5,665 bases of DNA, from NCBI GenBank assembly GCA_016783355.1, contig JADHWR010000072.1, positions 1-5,665 of the forward strand, read 5' to 3'. The DNA comes from Candidatus Omnitrophota bacterium. Its GTDB lineage: Bacteria; Omnitrophota; Gorgyraeia; Gygaellales; JAHJCI01. The translations under genes were made by a program, and so were the position numbers. Position 1 is the stretch's first letter; each line of letters opens with the position of its first letter. The notes below the pieces were generated by a model that did not search any database, was not told where the DNA came from, and saw only the letters and a program-made list of their open reading frames with translations. This document shows, piece after piece, positions 1 through 4,895 of the stretch.

Positions 1-836
1 CCACAGGCAAATATTCCCGGAGAAGAAGTCTTCATTGCCTGATCAGTAATAATATAACCGGACTTATCCAACTCGATTAAATCGCGCAGAAAATCAGTAT
101 TCGGAGTATACCCCACGGCAATAAATACACCGTCACAGGCAATCCGAGACTCAGCTTCATCAACAACATTCTTCAAATGAATTCCCTCAACCCTATCCGA
201 ACCCTCAATCTCACTAACTACCGAATTCCAAATAAATTCTATTTTTTTATTCTCTTCGGTTCTCTGGGCTAAGAGGCCAGCTGCACGTAAACGGTTGCGG
301 CGATGAACCAGGCTAACCTTACGGGCAAAGCGCGTTAAAAACAAAGCCTCAACCACTGCGGAATCTCCACCGCCCACAACTACAATATCCTTATCCTTGA
401 AAAATGCGCCGTCACAGATGGCGCAATAAGAAACCCCCTTGCCCCGTAAAGCCTCCTCTCCAGGAATGCCTAATTGTCGGGGGCTTGCACCAACAGCAAG
501 GATTACCGTCAAGCTACGATAAATTTTATCTTCTAACTTGACCTGCCAGATATTCTCTTCCTTTTCTTGAGGTAGAATTGCCTCAACCCTGCCTATCTGA
601 AACTTAAGCCCAAAATTCTTTGCCTGATTCTTAAATCGCTCAATCAGCGCGAACCCATTAATCCCTTCAAGAAAACCAGGGTAATTCTCAATCAAATCAG
701 CCATTACCGCTTGGGGCGGCGGGACGAAACACTCAATTAATAAGCCTTTAAGTTGTCCGCGGCCCGTATAAATTCCTGAAGTCAAACCCGCTGGCCCACC
801 ACCAATAATAATTACGTCGTAAATGTCCCTATCCAT
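1..836 (-). CDS. trxB: Thioredoxin reductase (NADPH), C-terminus beyond left edge
   Basis: FAD-dependent pyridine nucleotide-disulfide reductase that passes electrons from NADPH to thioredoxin. My own translation gives 278 uninterrupted codons plus two bases; about 30 residues, including the second FAD motif (GD), lie outside the window. Visible motifs: FAD-binding GGGPAG (12-17), ENYPGF (50-55), redox-active CAICDG with C138 and C141, NADPH-binding GGGDSA (155-160), the HRRNRLRA segment (178-185) that normally contacts the NADPH 2'-phosphate, and a final TSSPGIFACG. One oddity: the usual GGQ after the first FAD strand reads PPPQ (39-42). The start chosen is ATG at 836, giving MDRDIYDVIIIGGG. 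An in-frame ATG at 851 lies inside a repeat hairpin, and neither start has a clear Shine-Dalgarno. The likely partner is trxA in this window. Identification is firm; the exact start is not. Confidence 0.95.
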   Translation of the reverse strand, partial: MDRDIYDVIIIGGGPAGLTSGIYTGRGQLKGLLIECFVPPPQAVMADLIENYPGFLEGINGFALIERFKNQAKNFGLKFQIGRVEAILPQEKEENIWQVKLEDKIYRSLTVILAVGASPRQLGIPGEEALRGKGVSYCAICDGAFFKDKDIVVVGGGDSAVVEALFLTRFARKVSLVHRRNRLRAAGLLAQRTEENKKIEFIWNSVVSEIEGSDRVEGIHLKNVVDEAESRIACDGVFIAVGYTPNTDFLRDLIELDKSGYIITDQAMKTSSPGIFAC

Positions 837-840
837 CTTC

Positions 841-990
841 AATGAACGCATAACTTACAGAGCACGAAGTGCGAGGTAAGTTATATGCGTGAATTGATCC
901 CGCCGAAAGTTACAAAATTATCAAAGAGAATTTTGTAACATCTTCTTGAGACGGGATCTCATCTAGGTCTATATAATTTTCATTTGACAT
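841..990. repeat. Repeat unit D (short, divergent copy) in the trxB leader
   Basis: This unit starts AATGAACGCATAACTTAC and ends TTTTCATTTGACAT, matching in degraded form the ends of units A, B and C. It holds two hairpins. The first pairs CGCATAACTTAC (847-858) with GTAAGTTATATGCG (876-889), with inner arms GCAC/GTGC (862-865/869-872). The second is nested: GATCCCG (896-902) pairs with CGGGATC (952-958), enclosing a perfect 11-bp stem, 909-919 with 929-939. No coding potential is seen. The second hairpin lacks a U-run in either direction, so it does not look like an intrinsic terminator. Assignment to the repeat family is inferred from its ends. Confidence 0.6.
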
Positions 991-999
991 AGAATGTTC

Positions 1000-1098
1000 A
1001 ATAAGCACATAACTTATGGAGTCTGCCTGTCCTTGCCAGCCGGCAGGCTGGAGCATATAGGCACGCAGTGCGACATAAGTCTCGGCTTCATTTGATAT
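1000..1098. repeat. Repeat unit A, imperfect palindrome in the trxB leader
   Basis: This 99-bp unit begins AATAAGCACATAACTTATGG and ends CTCGGCTTCATTTGATAT, the same ends as units B and C. The ends are imperfect inverted repeats: ACTTATG (1012-1018) pairs with CATAAGT (1074-1080). Inside are CCAGCC-GGCA-GGCTGG (1036-1051) and GCAC-GCA-GTGC (1061-1071). It lies wholly between the CooC-type gene and trxB, directly next to unit D. It looks like a MITE-like or REP-like element; no transposase is present. Confidence 0.75.
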
Positions 1099-1105
1099 TA
1101 TATCA
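1097..1105 (-). promoter_or_regulatory. Predicted extended -10 promoter for trxB
   Basis: On the minus strand this reads TGATATAAT, a perfect TATAAT (1102-1097) with the TG of an extended -10. The -35 region is weak (about TATTAA at 17-nt spacing). Predicted transcription would start near 1090, at the outer edge of repeat unit A, so the trxB message would carry a leader of about 250 nt made of units A and D. Sequence-based inference only. Confidence 0.5.
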
Positions 1106-1119
1106 CATTCCCTATCACT

Positions 1120-1884
1120 TTAATAGGCACAAGTAGTAGCGATCTTTTTAATCGAATCAAACGCTGGAGAATCTTCTTGCAATTTCAGAAGAGACCTTCC
1201 CTGAAGATTAATTTCTTCAACCCTGCGGTCATATTCTAATCTACCGATATATTTAAATTCTTGCCTCTGATTAACTGAATCGAGGAGCCGATCAGAAAAC
1301 TGAAAGTTGCCTAAAAGGTAAAAATTACTGAATCTAATTTTAATCTCAGAGATAACCTTGTAGGCTCTTTCAAAATGCTGAAAGGCCTTTTTTGTTGGGT
1401 TAATAATTGCGAATATATCATCCACTGAAGAAGTTATTCTTCTATTCAGATGTTCAAGTCCAGCAGGAGAGTCGATGAGGACGTAATCATAGTTCTTCTC
1501 CAGACGGGCAATAAGTGCCTTTAGGATATTATTTGGTTGACAATAACAACCCTCAGTCCATTTTGTGCCAATGGATAAAAGATCAAATTCCTCGCTTTCG
1601 TATAAAGCCTCTTGATTAATGAGGTATTCTACCTTATCAGTAAGGCTAAAAGATTTAAGCCCCTGATCAATCTTACCATAACGGACATCAAAGAGTATGT
1701 CAGAGATTGTATTTATTTGCATCTTCTCTAAATCTATTCCTACCAAATCCGCCAGGTTCTGATCCGGGTCTGCGTCAATCAGCAATACAGAACATTTCTT
1801 TTTGCTTTTAAGATATTTGGTCATTAAGGCAATGAAACTTGTCTTGCCTACTCCACCCCGTCCAATAGCAACAATCTTTCTCAT
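1120..1884 (-). CDS. CooC-type nickel-insertion ATPase (MinD/ParA superfamily)
   Basis: A 254-residue P-loop ATPase of the CooC/AcsF type, which in characterised systems loads nickel into carbon monoxide dehydrogenase as an ATP-driven dimer in the cytoplasm. Seen in the sequence: deviant Walker A GRGGVGKTS (8-16), LLIDADPDQNL (34-44), a GCYC motif (112-115) matching the CxC that binds metal at the CooC dimer interface, and VLIDSPAGLEH (135-145), whose AGLEH is typical of CooC rather than chromosome-partition ParA. The signature lysine of the deviant Walker A motif (normally GKGGVGKT) is arginine here (R9). The start is ATG 1884; only a poorly spaced AAGG precedes it. No CODH gene lies in this window, so the client is unknown. 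It sits 134 nt after the IMPase gene, with a palindromic repeat between them. Family placement is strong; nickel specificity is inferred. Confidence 0.85.
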   Translation of the reverse strand: MRKIVAIGRGGVGKTSFIALMTKYLKSKKKCSVLLIDADPDQNLADLVGIDLEKMQINTISDILFDVRYGKIDQGLKSFSLTDKVEYLINQEALYESEEFDLLSIGTKWTEGCYCQPNNILKALIARLEKNYDYVLIDSPAGLEHLNRRITSSVDDIFAIINPTKKAFQHFERAYKVISEIKIRFSNFYLLGNFQFSDRLLDSVNQRQEFKYIGRLEYDRRVEEINLQGRSLLKLQEDSPAFDSIKKIATTCAY

Positions 1885-1909
1885 TACCTTATAACTAATT
1901 TACCAATTC

Positions 1910-2008
1910 TTTAATCGCGGATGCCCACGGATTTCCTTCACGGATGACCACAAATTATTTCTATCCGTGGCAATCCGTGCACTATATCCGCGGTAATCCG
2001 TGATTAAA
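1910..2008. repeat. Palindromic repeat built from the CACGGAT/ATCCGTG heptamer
   Basis: A 99-bp element between the IMPase and CooC-type genes. Its ends are inverted repeats, TTTAATCGCGGAT (1910-1922) against ATCCGTGATTAAA (1996-2008), 12 of 13 matching. Inside, CACGGAT occurs at 1926-1932 and 1939-1945, and its complement ATCCGTG at 1963-1969, 1973-1979 and 1996-2002. The transcript could fold into a long hairpin just after the IMPase stop codon, which might protect the message end, but there is no terminal U-run. Similar ATCCGTG-rich spacers occur in many environmental bacterial genomes. Confidence 0.75.
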
Positions 2009-2018
2009 ACTTGAGTTC

Positions 2019-2975
2019 TTAAATTGGCTGTTTTATAAGTGCCAAAACCTCACTGTGTATCTTGCCATTAGAGGCAATATAACCCTTCGTTTTAATGCTC
2101 CAGCGCTTACCAGAAAGATCGCTAACCCGCCCACCCGCCTCTTCAACCAGTAGAAGCCCGGCGGCAAAATCCCAAAGCTTATCGTTATATTCTATTTCTA
2201 CTTCTGCCTTGCCTTCAGCAATATCAACAAGCCCGCGCACAGTTGAACCAAACATGCGCACATTAAAAACCTCATCAATCAACCTTCCCAAATCCTTAAG
2301 CATCCTATTCTTTTGATAGCGGATGCTACTATCGAAGATCATTGTTGCTTCTCTAATTTTTCTTTGCGAGACAGAAATTCGCCGGCCATTACGAAAAGCT
2401 CCTTTTCTCCTCTGAACAAGGTAAAGCCCATCTTCTTGAGGCATATAGATTACACCCACAACTACCTCATCTTTATAAGCCAGGGCAATAGAAACCCCAA
2501 AGATATTAATATTATGAATGTAATTATGCGTTCCATCTAAGGGATCGATAATCCAAGTAAACCCCGTTAGAGAACTTCGTTCTCTAACGGTTTCCGCTGA
2601 CGGTGGCATTAAACCACCGTCAGCGCCTATATTCTTTCCACCACCGACTTTGTCGGTGGCTTTCTCTAACGGGGTAAACTTTGATTTTTGTTTAACCGGG
2701 TTCTCCTCAGAAATAATCTTGTCTTGAGGAAACTCCTTAATAATCTGATTCTTGATTATCCTTTCTGCAGCAAGGTCAATATCAGTAACCAAGTCCCGGT
2801 CACCTTTAGCTCTAATCTTATTTATCTTGCCAAAGCGACGGGATAACATTCTCCCTGCTTGTTTTGCTACTTTAATCGCGACATTCTTTCGGGCAACAAG
2901 TCCAGTTGAGTTTACCCCGTTAGAAATCTTGTTTTCTTTTATTGGAGATTTGGTATTTCTAACGGGGCTTACCAC
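2019..2975 (-). CDS. Inositol monophosphatase family phosphatase with palindromic insertions
   Basis: A Mg-dependent, Li-sensitive type sugar/inositol phosphatase (SuhB/IMPase fold), 318 residues against a usual 250-275. Family motifs are intact: DLVTDID (61-67), IISEE (88-91, metal-binding Glu), WIIDPLDGT (141-149, metal ligands D144 and D147) and LWDFAAG (267-273, D269). Two stretches are foreign: residues about 3-21, encoded by a palindrome, and residues about 102-140, encoded by a 117-bp cassette. Removing the cassette restores ...SKFTWIIDPLDG and a normal spacing. The start is GTG 2975, supported by AAAGGGGG five bases upstream and by overlap with the preceding stop (GTGGTAA), which suggests translational coupling. 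Substrate cannot be told from sequence: inositol-1-phosphate, fructose-1,6-bisphosphate or another sugar phosphate are all possible. Confidence 0.92.
   Translation of the reverse strand: MVSPVRNTKSPIKENKISNGVNSTGLVARKNVAIKVAKQAGRMLSRRFGKINKIRAKGDRDLVTDIDLAAERIIKNQIIKEFPQDKIISEENPVKQKSKFTPLEKATDKVGGGKNIGADGGLMPPSAETVRERSSLTGFTWIIDPLDGTHNYIHNINIFGVSIALAYKDEVVVGVIYMPQEDGLYLVQRRKGAFRNGRRISVSQRKIREATMIFDSSIRYQKNRMLKDLGRLIDEVFNVRMFGSTVRGLVDIAEGKAEVEIEYNDKLWDFAAGLLLVEEAGGRVSDLSGKRWSIKTKGYIASNGKIHSEVLALIKQPI
2557..2679. repeat. Palindromic cassette inserted in frame inside the IMPase gene
   Basis: The outer arms ACCCCGTTAGAGAA (2561-2574) and TTCTCTAACGGGGT (2662-2675) are perfect inverted repeats. 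Between them lie three hairpins: a 12-bp stem with a TTC loop (2564-2575/2579-2590), an 11-bp stem GCTGACGGTGG/CCACCGTCAGC (2596-2606/2614-2624), and CCACCGAC-TTT-GTCGGTGG (2641-2659). GTAAAC occurs at both borders (2557-2562 and 2674-2679), exactly 117 bp apart, so the insert adds 39 codons without changing frame. The encoded segment is Gly/Lys/Glu-rich and looks like a surface loop. It is translated in the minus-strand frame with no stop codon. Confidence 0.9.
2915..2967. repeat. Second CCCCGTTAGA palindrome, forming the IMPase N-terminus
   Basis: A perfect 13-bp inverted repeat: CCCCGTTAGAAAT (2915-2927) with ATTTCTAACGGGG (2955-2967), enclosing 27 bases. Its first ten bases, CCCCGTTAGA, match the arm of the internal cassette, so the two belong to one family. 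It encodes roughly residues 3-21 of the IMPase. The conserved part of the protein begins only near residue 28. Confidence 0.85.
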
Positions 2976-3181
2976 CAGCGCCCCCTTTCTTGATAGGTTT
3001 TAATAAAACGCTCGATTGAACGGTCATAGGTCTTCTCAATATCATCAGGAAAAAAACAAGCAGGAAACTCTCCATTCGGCCAATGGGACTGAATACATTC
3101 ACAACAAAGACCTTTTTTTGCACAAGGCTCATAGCTACAGTTACATCTTATTTTATTCTGCTTAACTTTACACTCTAACAT
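2969..3181 (-). CDS. DUF6485 family small cysteine-rich protein
   Basis: A 70-residue protein with eight cysteines (C4, C13, C15, C20, C26, C27, C29, C42) in the pattern CNCxxxxC...KGxCCECIxxH...GExPACFF, followed by a conserved-looking DIEKTYDRSIERFI (47-60). I recognise this as the DUF6485 family, whose function is not established. The Cys/His arrangement suggests a zinc or iron-sulfur site. There is no signal peptide, so it is presumably cytoplasmic. The start ATG is preceded at five bases by a strong GGGGGGGAG. It begins 15 nt after the radical SAM stop, and its stop overlaps the IMPase GTG, so the three are very probably co-transcribed. Family call fairly sure; role unknown. Confidence 0.85.
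   Translation of the reverse strand: MLECKVKQNKIRCNCSYEPCAKKGLCCECIQSHWPNGEFPACFFPDDIEKTYDRSIERFIKTYQERGRWW
2981..2988 (-). promoter_or_regulatory. Ribosome binding site deciding the IMPase GTG start
   Basis: The minus strand reads AAAGGGGG-CGCTG-GTG, a good Shine-Dalgarno five bases before GTG 2975. It lies within the end of the DUF6485 coding sequence. It supports translation of the repeat-derived N-terminus rather than initiation downstream of the palindrome. Confidence 0.65.
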
Positions 3182-3186
3182 AATAG

Positions 3187-3195
3187 CTCCCCCCC
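3187..3195 (-). promoter_or_regulatory. Ribosome binding site of the DUF6485 gene
   Basis: The minus strand reads GGGGGGGAG-CTATT-ATG, immediately after the TAA of the radical SAM gene (3197-3199). A run of seven G is unusually long and a candidate for length variation. It fixes the ATG at 3181 as the start. Confidence 0.65.
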
Positions 3196-3196
3196 G

Positions 3197-3976
3197 TTAA
3201 ATAACCTTCCCTCTCCTTATTAATGTCTCTTTCTTGCTAAAGGCAACCACCTTCTTAGGTCGGGCATCATAGACAGAAATAAAATTCAAACCAGCAAAAT
3301 ATTTCTTTACTCTAGTAATCGCCTCTCTTGATAATCGCCTCACCTTGCAGGGCCTAGTTGGCGTATTTATCTGAATCTGATCAGGGTTAATCTCCCTTGC
3401 CAATTTCGCCAGCGTCTCAACATCTCCTTGATTTTCCTCAGTAAACATTATTTGCAAGGCAAATTTACCTTTAAAATCCTTTTTAAACTGTTTTATTCCT
3501 TGAATAATCTTTCTAAATTTTATTGCCTTTGCCGGCTGATTTATCTTCTCTAAGGATTCCTGCGAATAAGAATCTAATTTGGCAATTACAAAGTCAGCAA
3601 AGGATAAATTCTTTCTAATCTCTGCCTGATCAATTAATGAAGAGTTGGTTAAAATAGCAACCGGAGCAATCTTTAATTTTTTAACCGCCTTTGTTGCCTC
3701 AGCTAAATTCTTTGCCAGGCTTGACTCGCCCCTGCCGGAAAAGGTAATGTAATCTATTTTAATCTTGGGTAATTGTTCTAATTCTTCTATAATCTTTTGC
3801 GTCGGGACATAGACACCGGGCTTTTTCGTAAACCTCGTGGTACTTCCCAGTTGACAATATATACAGTTAAAGGAACAAATCTTTTTCGAGGAAGAAAACA
3901 AATCAATTCCCAGAGATACCCCCAGCCGCCAGGAAGAAACCGGGCCATATATATATTTAAAATCCTTTTTTCTCAC
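3197..3976 (-). CDS. Radical SAM protein, COG0731 (wyosine-synthetase-like) group
   Basis: A 259-residue 4Fe-4S radical SAM enzyme. The N-terminus KYIYGPVSSWRLGVSLGID (7-25) is the hallmark of this group, followed by the cluster motif CSFNCIYC (C34, C38, C41) and LGSTT. Further on come DYITFSGRGESSL (75-87), equivalent to the SAM-binding GGE region though most relatives read SGxGEPTL, then ILTNSSL (108-114) and QINTPTRP (202-209). The group is named after archaeal tRNA wyosine synthesis enzymes, but bacterial members are mostly uncharacterised, so no substrate is claimed. The start is GTG 3976, chosen because the conserved region begins at once; no Shine-Dalgarno is visible. It starts only seven bases from repeat unit B and leads the DUF6485-IMPase unit. 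Confidence 0.88.
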   Translation of the reverse strand: MRKKDFKYIYGPVSSWRLGVSLGIDLFSSSKKICSFNCIYCQLGSTTRFTKKPGVYVPTQKIIEELEQLPKIKIDYITFSGRGESSLAKNLAEATKAVKKLKIAPVAILTNSSLIDQAEIRKNLSFADFVIAKLDSYSQESLEKINQPAKAIKFRKIIQGIKQFKKDFKGKFALQIMFTEENQGDVETLAKLAREINPDQIQINTPTRPCKVRRLSREAITRVKKYFAGLNFISVYDARPKKVVAFSKKETLIRRGKVI

Positions 3977-3982
3977 TATTTT

Positions 3983-4292
3983 AATGAGCCCACAACTTAC
4001 GGAGTCTGAAGGACGACGTAAGTTGTTTGGGCAATTTATCCCAAAGCTTAACCTAAAATTGTCGCAGACCCTTCTGAATTTCGAAGAAATTCTGAAGGAC
4101 TAGTCCTGCCAAATTGCTTCGCAATTTCGCAGGGGAATTTTAGGCCCTTCCTTTAAAAGGTATTAGGAAGGCCTATCCTTTAGGATTAGTTTGTTTAAGC
4201 GAGGGTCAAATTCAGCCAGAGATCCAGCCCTCTATGCCTCATAAGAATTACTCCCCTTGCTTAGAGGGCTTGGGGTCTCGGCTTCATTTGAT
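3983..4292. repeat. Repeat unit B between trxA and the radical SAM gene
   Basis: This unit fills the 307-base spacer 3977-4283 and runs into the trxA stop codon; no other gene is seen there. It begins AATGAGCCCACAACTTACGG and ends CTTCATTTGATAT. Structures in order: a hairpin ACAACTTACG/CGTAAGTTGT (3992-4001/4017-4026) extended by GCCC/GGGC; an outer stem CCTAAAATT/AATTTTAGG (4052-4060/4136-4144) enclosing two hairpins, 4070-4082/4086-4098 and 4105-4117/4121-4133; a stem around the GGCCCTTCCT/AGGAAGGCC pair; and AGCCCTCT/AGAGGGCT near 4227-4270. Positions 4101-4289 are almost identical to unit C. Possibly a MITE-like element or a structured RNA. Confidence 0.88.
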
Positions 4293-4604
4293 ATAAGGCC
4301 TGATCTTCTTCTCAAGGTCAGATTTAAGCACAGCTCCCGCAACCTGCTCCATTACCTGACCGCCCTTAAAGATACTCAGCGTGGGTATGCTCATAATACC
4401 ATAATTTGCTGCGCTCTGGGGGGCTTCATCAACATTTACCTTACAAACTTTAAGTTTGCCTTGGTATTGCTTGGCGATCTCCTCAATTGTCGGAGCAACC
4501 ATTTGACAGGGAGCACACCACGCTGCCCAAAAATCCACCAGTACCGGTATATCTGATTCTAGCACCTCCTGCTTGAAATTGGCATCATTTACCTGAACCT
4601 CCAT
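4284..4604 (-). CDS. trxA: Thioredoxin
   Basis: A 106-residue cytoplasmic thioredoxin, a general protein-disulfide reductase recharged by thioredoxin reductase. The fold is complete: VLVDFWAAWCAPC (21-33) with redox cysteines C30 and C33, the buried-Asp region at D24, KVNVDE (55-60), cis-proline segment SIPTLSIF (72-79) and GG (81-82). The active site is WCAPC rather than the classical WCGPC, a common bacterial variant. The start ATG 4604 is supported by AAAGGAG nine bases upstream. The last lysine codon and the TGA stop lie within the shared end sequence of repeat unit B. It is flanked on both sides by near-identical repeats and probably has its own promoter near 4910. Confidence 0.97.
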   Translation of the reverse strand: MEVQVNDANFKQEVLESDIPVLVDFWAAWCAPCQMVAPTIEEIAKQYQGKLKVCKVNVDEAPQSAANYGIMSIPTLSIFKGGQVMEQVAGAVLKSDLEKKIRPYIK

Positions 4605-4624
4605 CCCAACTTACTCCTTTCTTT

Positions 4625-4886
4625 AATGAGCACGCAACTTATGGAACGAACTGCCCTGCTAAATTTTTCCCCGTGGAATCCTACGGATTCCCGGGACTTA
4701 GTCCTGCCAAATTGCTTCGCAATTTCGCAGGGGAATTTTAGGCCCTTCCTTTAAAAGGTATTAGGAAGGCCTATCCTTTAGGATTAGTTTGTTTAAGCGA
4801 GGGTCAAATTCAGCCAAAGACCCAGCCCTCTATGCCTCATAAGAATTACTCCCCTTGCTTAGAGGGCTTGGGTCTCGGCTTCATTT
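4625..4886. repeat. Repeat unit C in the trxA leader
   Basis: It begins AATGAGCACGCAACTTATGG and ends CTCGGCTTCATTT. Positions 4699-4886 match 4101-4289 of unit B with two substitutions and one single-base gap. The first part differs from B: a hairpin GGAATCC-TAC-GGATTCC (4675-4691) replaces B's 4070-4098 hairpin, and the outer stem is an imperfect TAAATTTTTCCCC/GGGGAATTTTA (4660-4672/4730-4740). The hairpin 4703-4715/4719-4731 is the same as in B. The unit lies between the trxA ribosome binding site and the predicted trxA promoter, so it would be transcribed as the trxA leader. Confidence 0.88.
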
Positions 4887-4895
4887 AGTATAAAT

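Noticed and set aside
849..851. Upstream in-frame ATG as the trxB start
   Set aside because: It lies within the arm of a repeat hairpin and adds five residues not expected in the family; ATG 836 is preferred, although neither has a clear ribosome binding site.
965..998. A second promoter for trxB on the minus strand (TTGAAC with TTATAT)
   Set aside because: Spacing of 18-20 bases and a poor -10 make it much weaker than the extended -10 at 1097-1105.
1120..1884. Chromosome or plasmid partition ATPase (ParA) pointing to a replicon maintenance locus
   Set aside because: The GCYC and AGLEH motifs fit CooC-type proteins, and no ParB gene or parS-like site is present nearby.
1910..2008. Possible CRISPR-like array from repeated ATCCGTG
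   Set aside because: The repeat is only seven bases, occurs in both orientations and has irregular spacing; there are no spacers of uniform size and no cas genes.
2561..2675. Cloverleaf-like arrangement of stems suggestive of a tRNA or similar RNA gene
   Set aside because: Stem lengths, loops and the absence of T-loop, anticodon and CCA features do not fit a tRNA; the region is better explained as a palindromic cassette inside a conserved open frame.
2095..3003. Several open frames on the plus strand opposite the IMPase gene
   Set aside because: They are antisense to a well-conserved enzyme, show no recognisable motifs, and partly owe their openness to the palindromic repeats.
3189..3198. 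Remnant of the CCCCGTTAGA element at the radical SAM stop
   Set aside because: Only CCCCGTTA matches, with no partner arm, and the G-run is already explained as a ribosome binding site.
4189..4210. Outward promoter inside units B and C (TTGACC ... TAATCC on the minus strand)
   Set aside because: The spacing is only 15 bases and the -10 match is poor; it is present in both copies but not convincing.
4257..4556. Plus-strand open frame of 99 codons opposite trxA
   Set aside because: It is antisense to an unmistakable thioredoxin and shows no family features.
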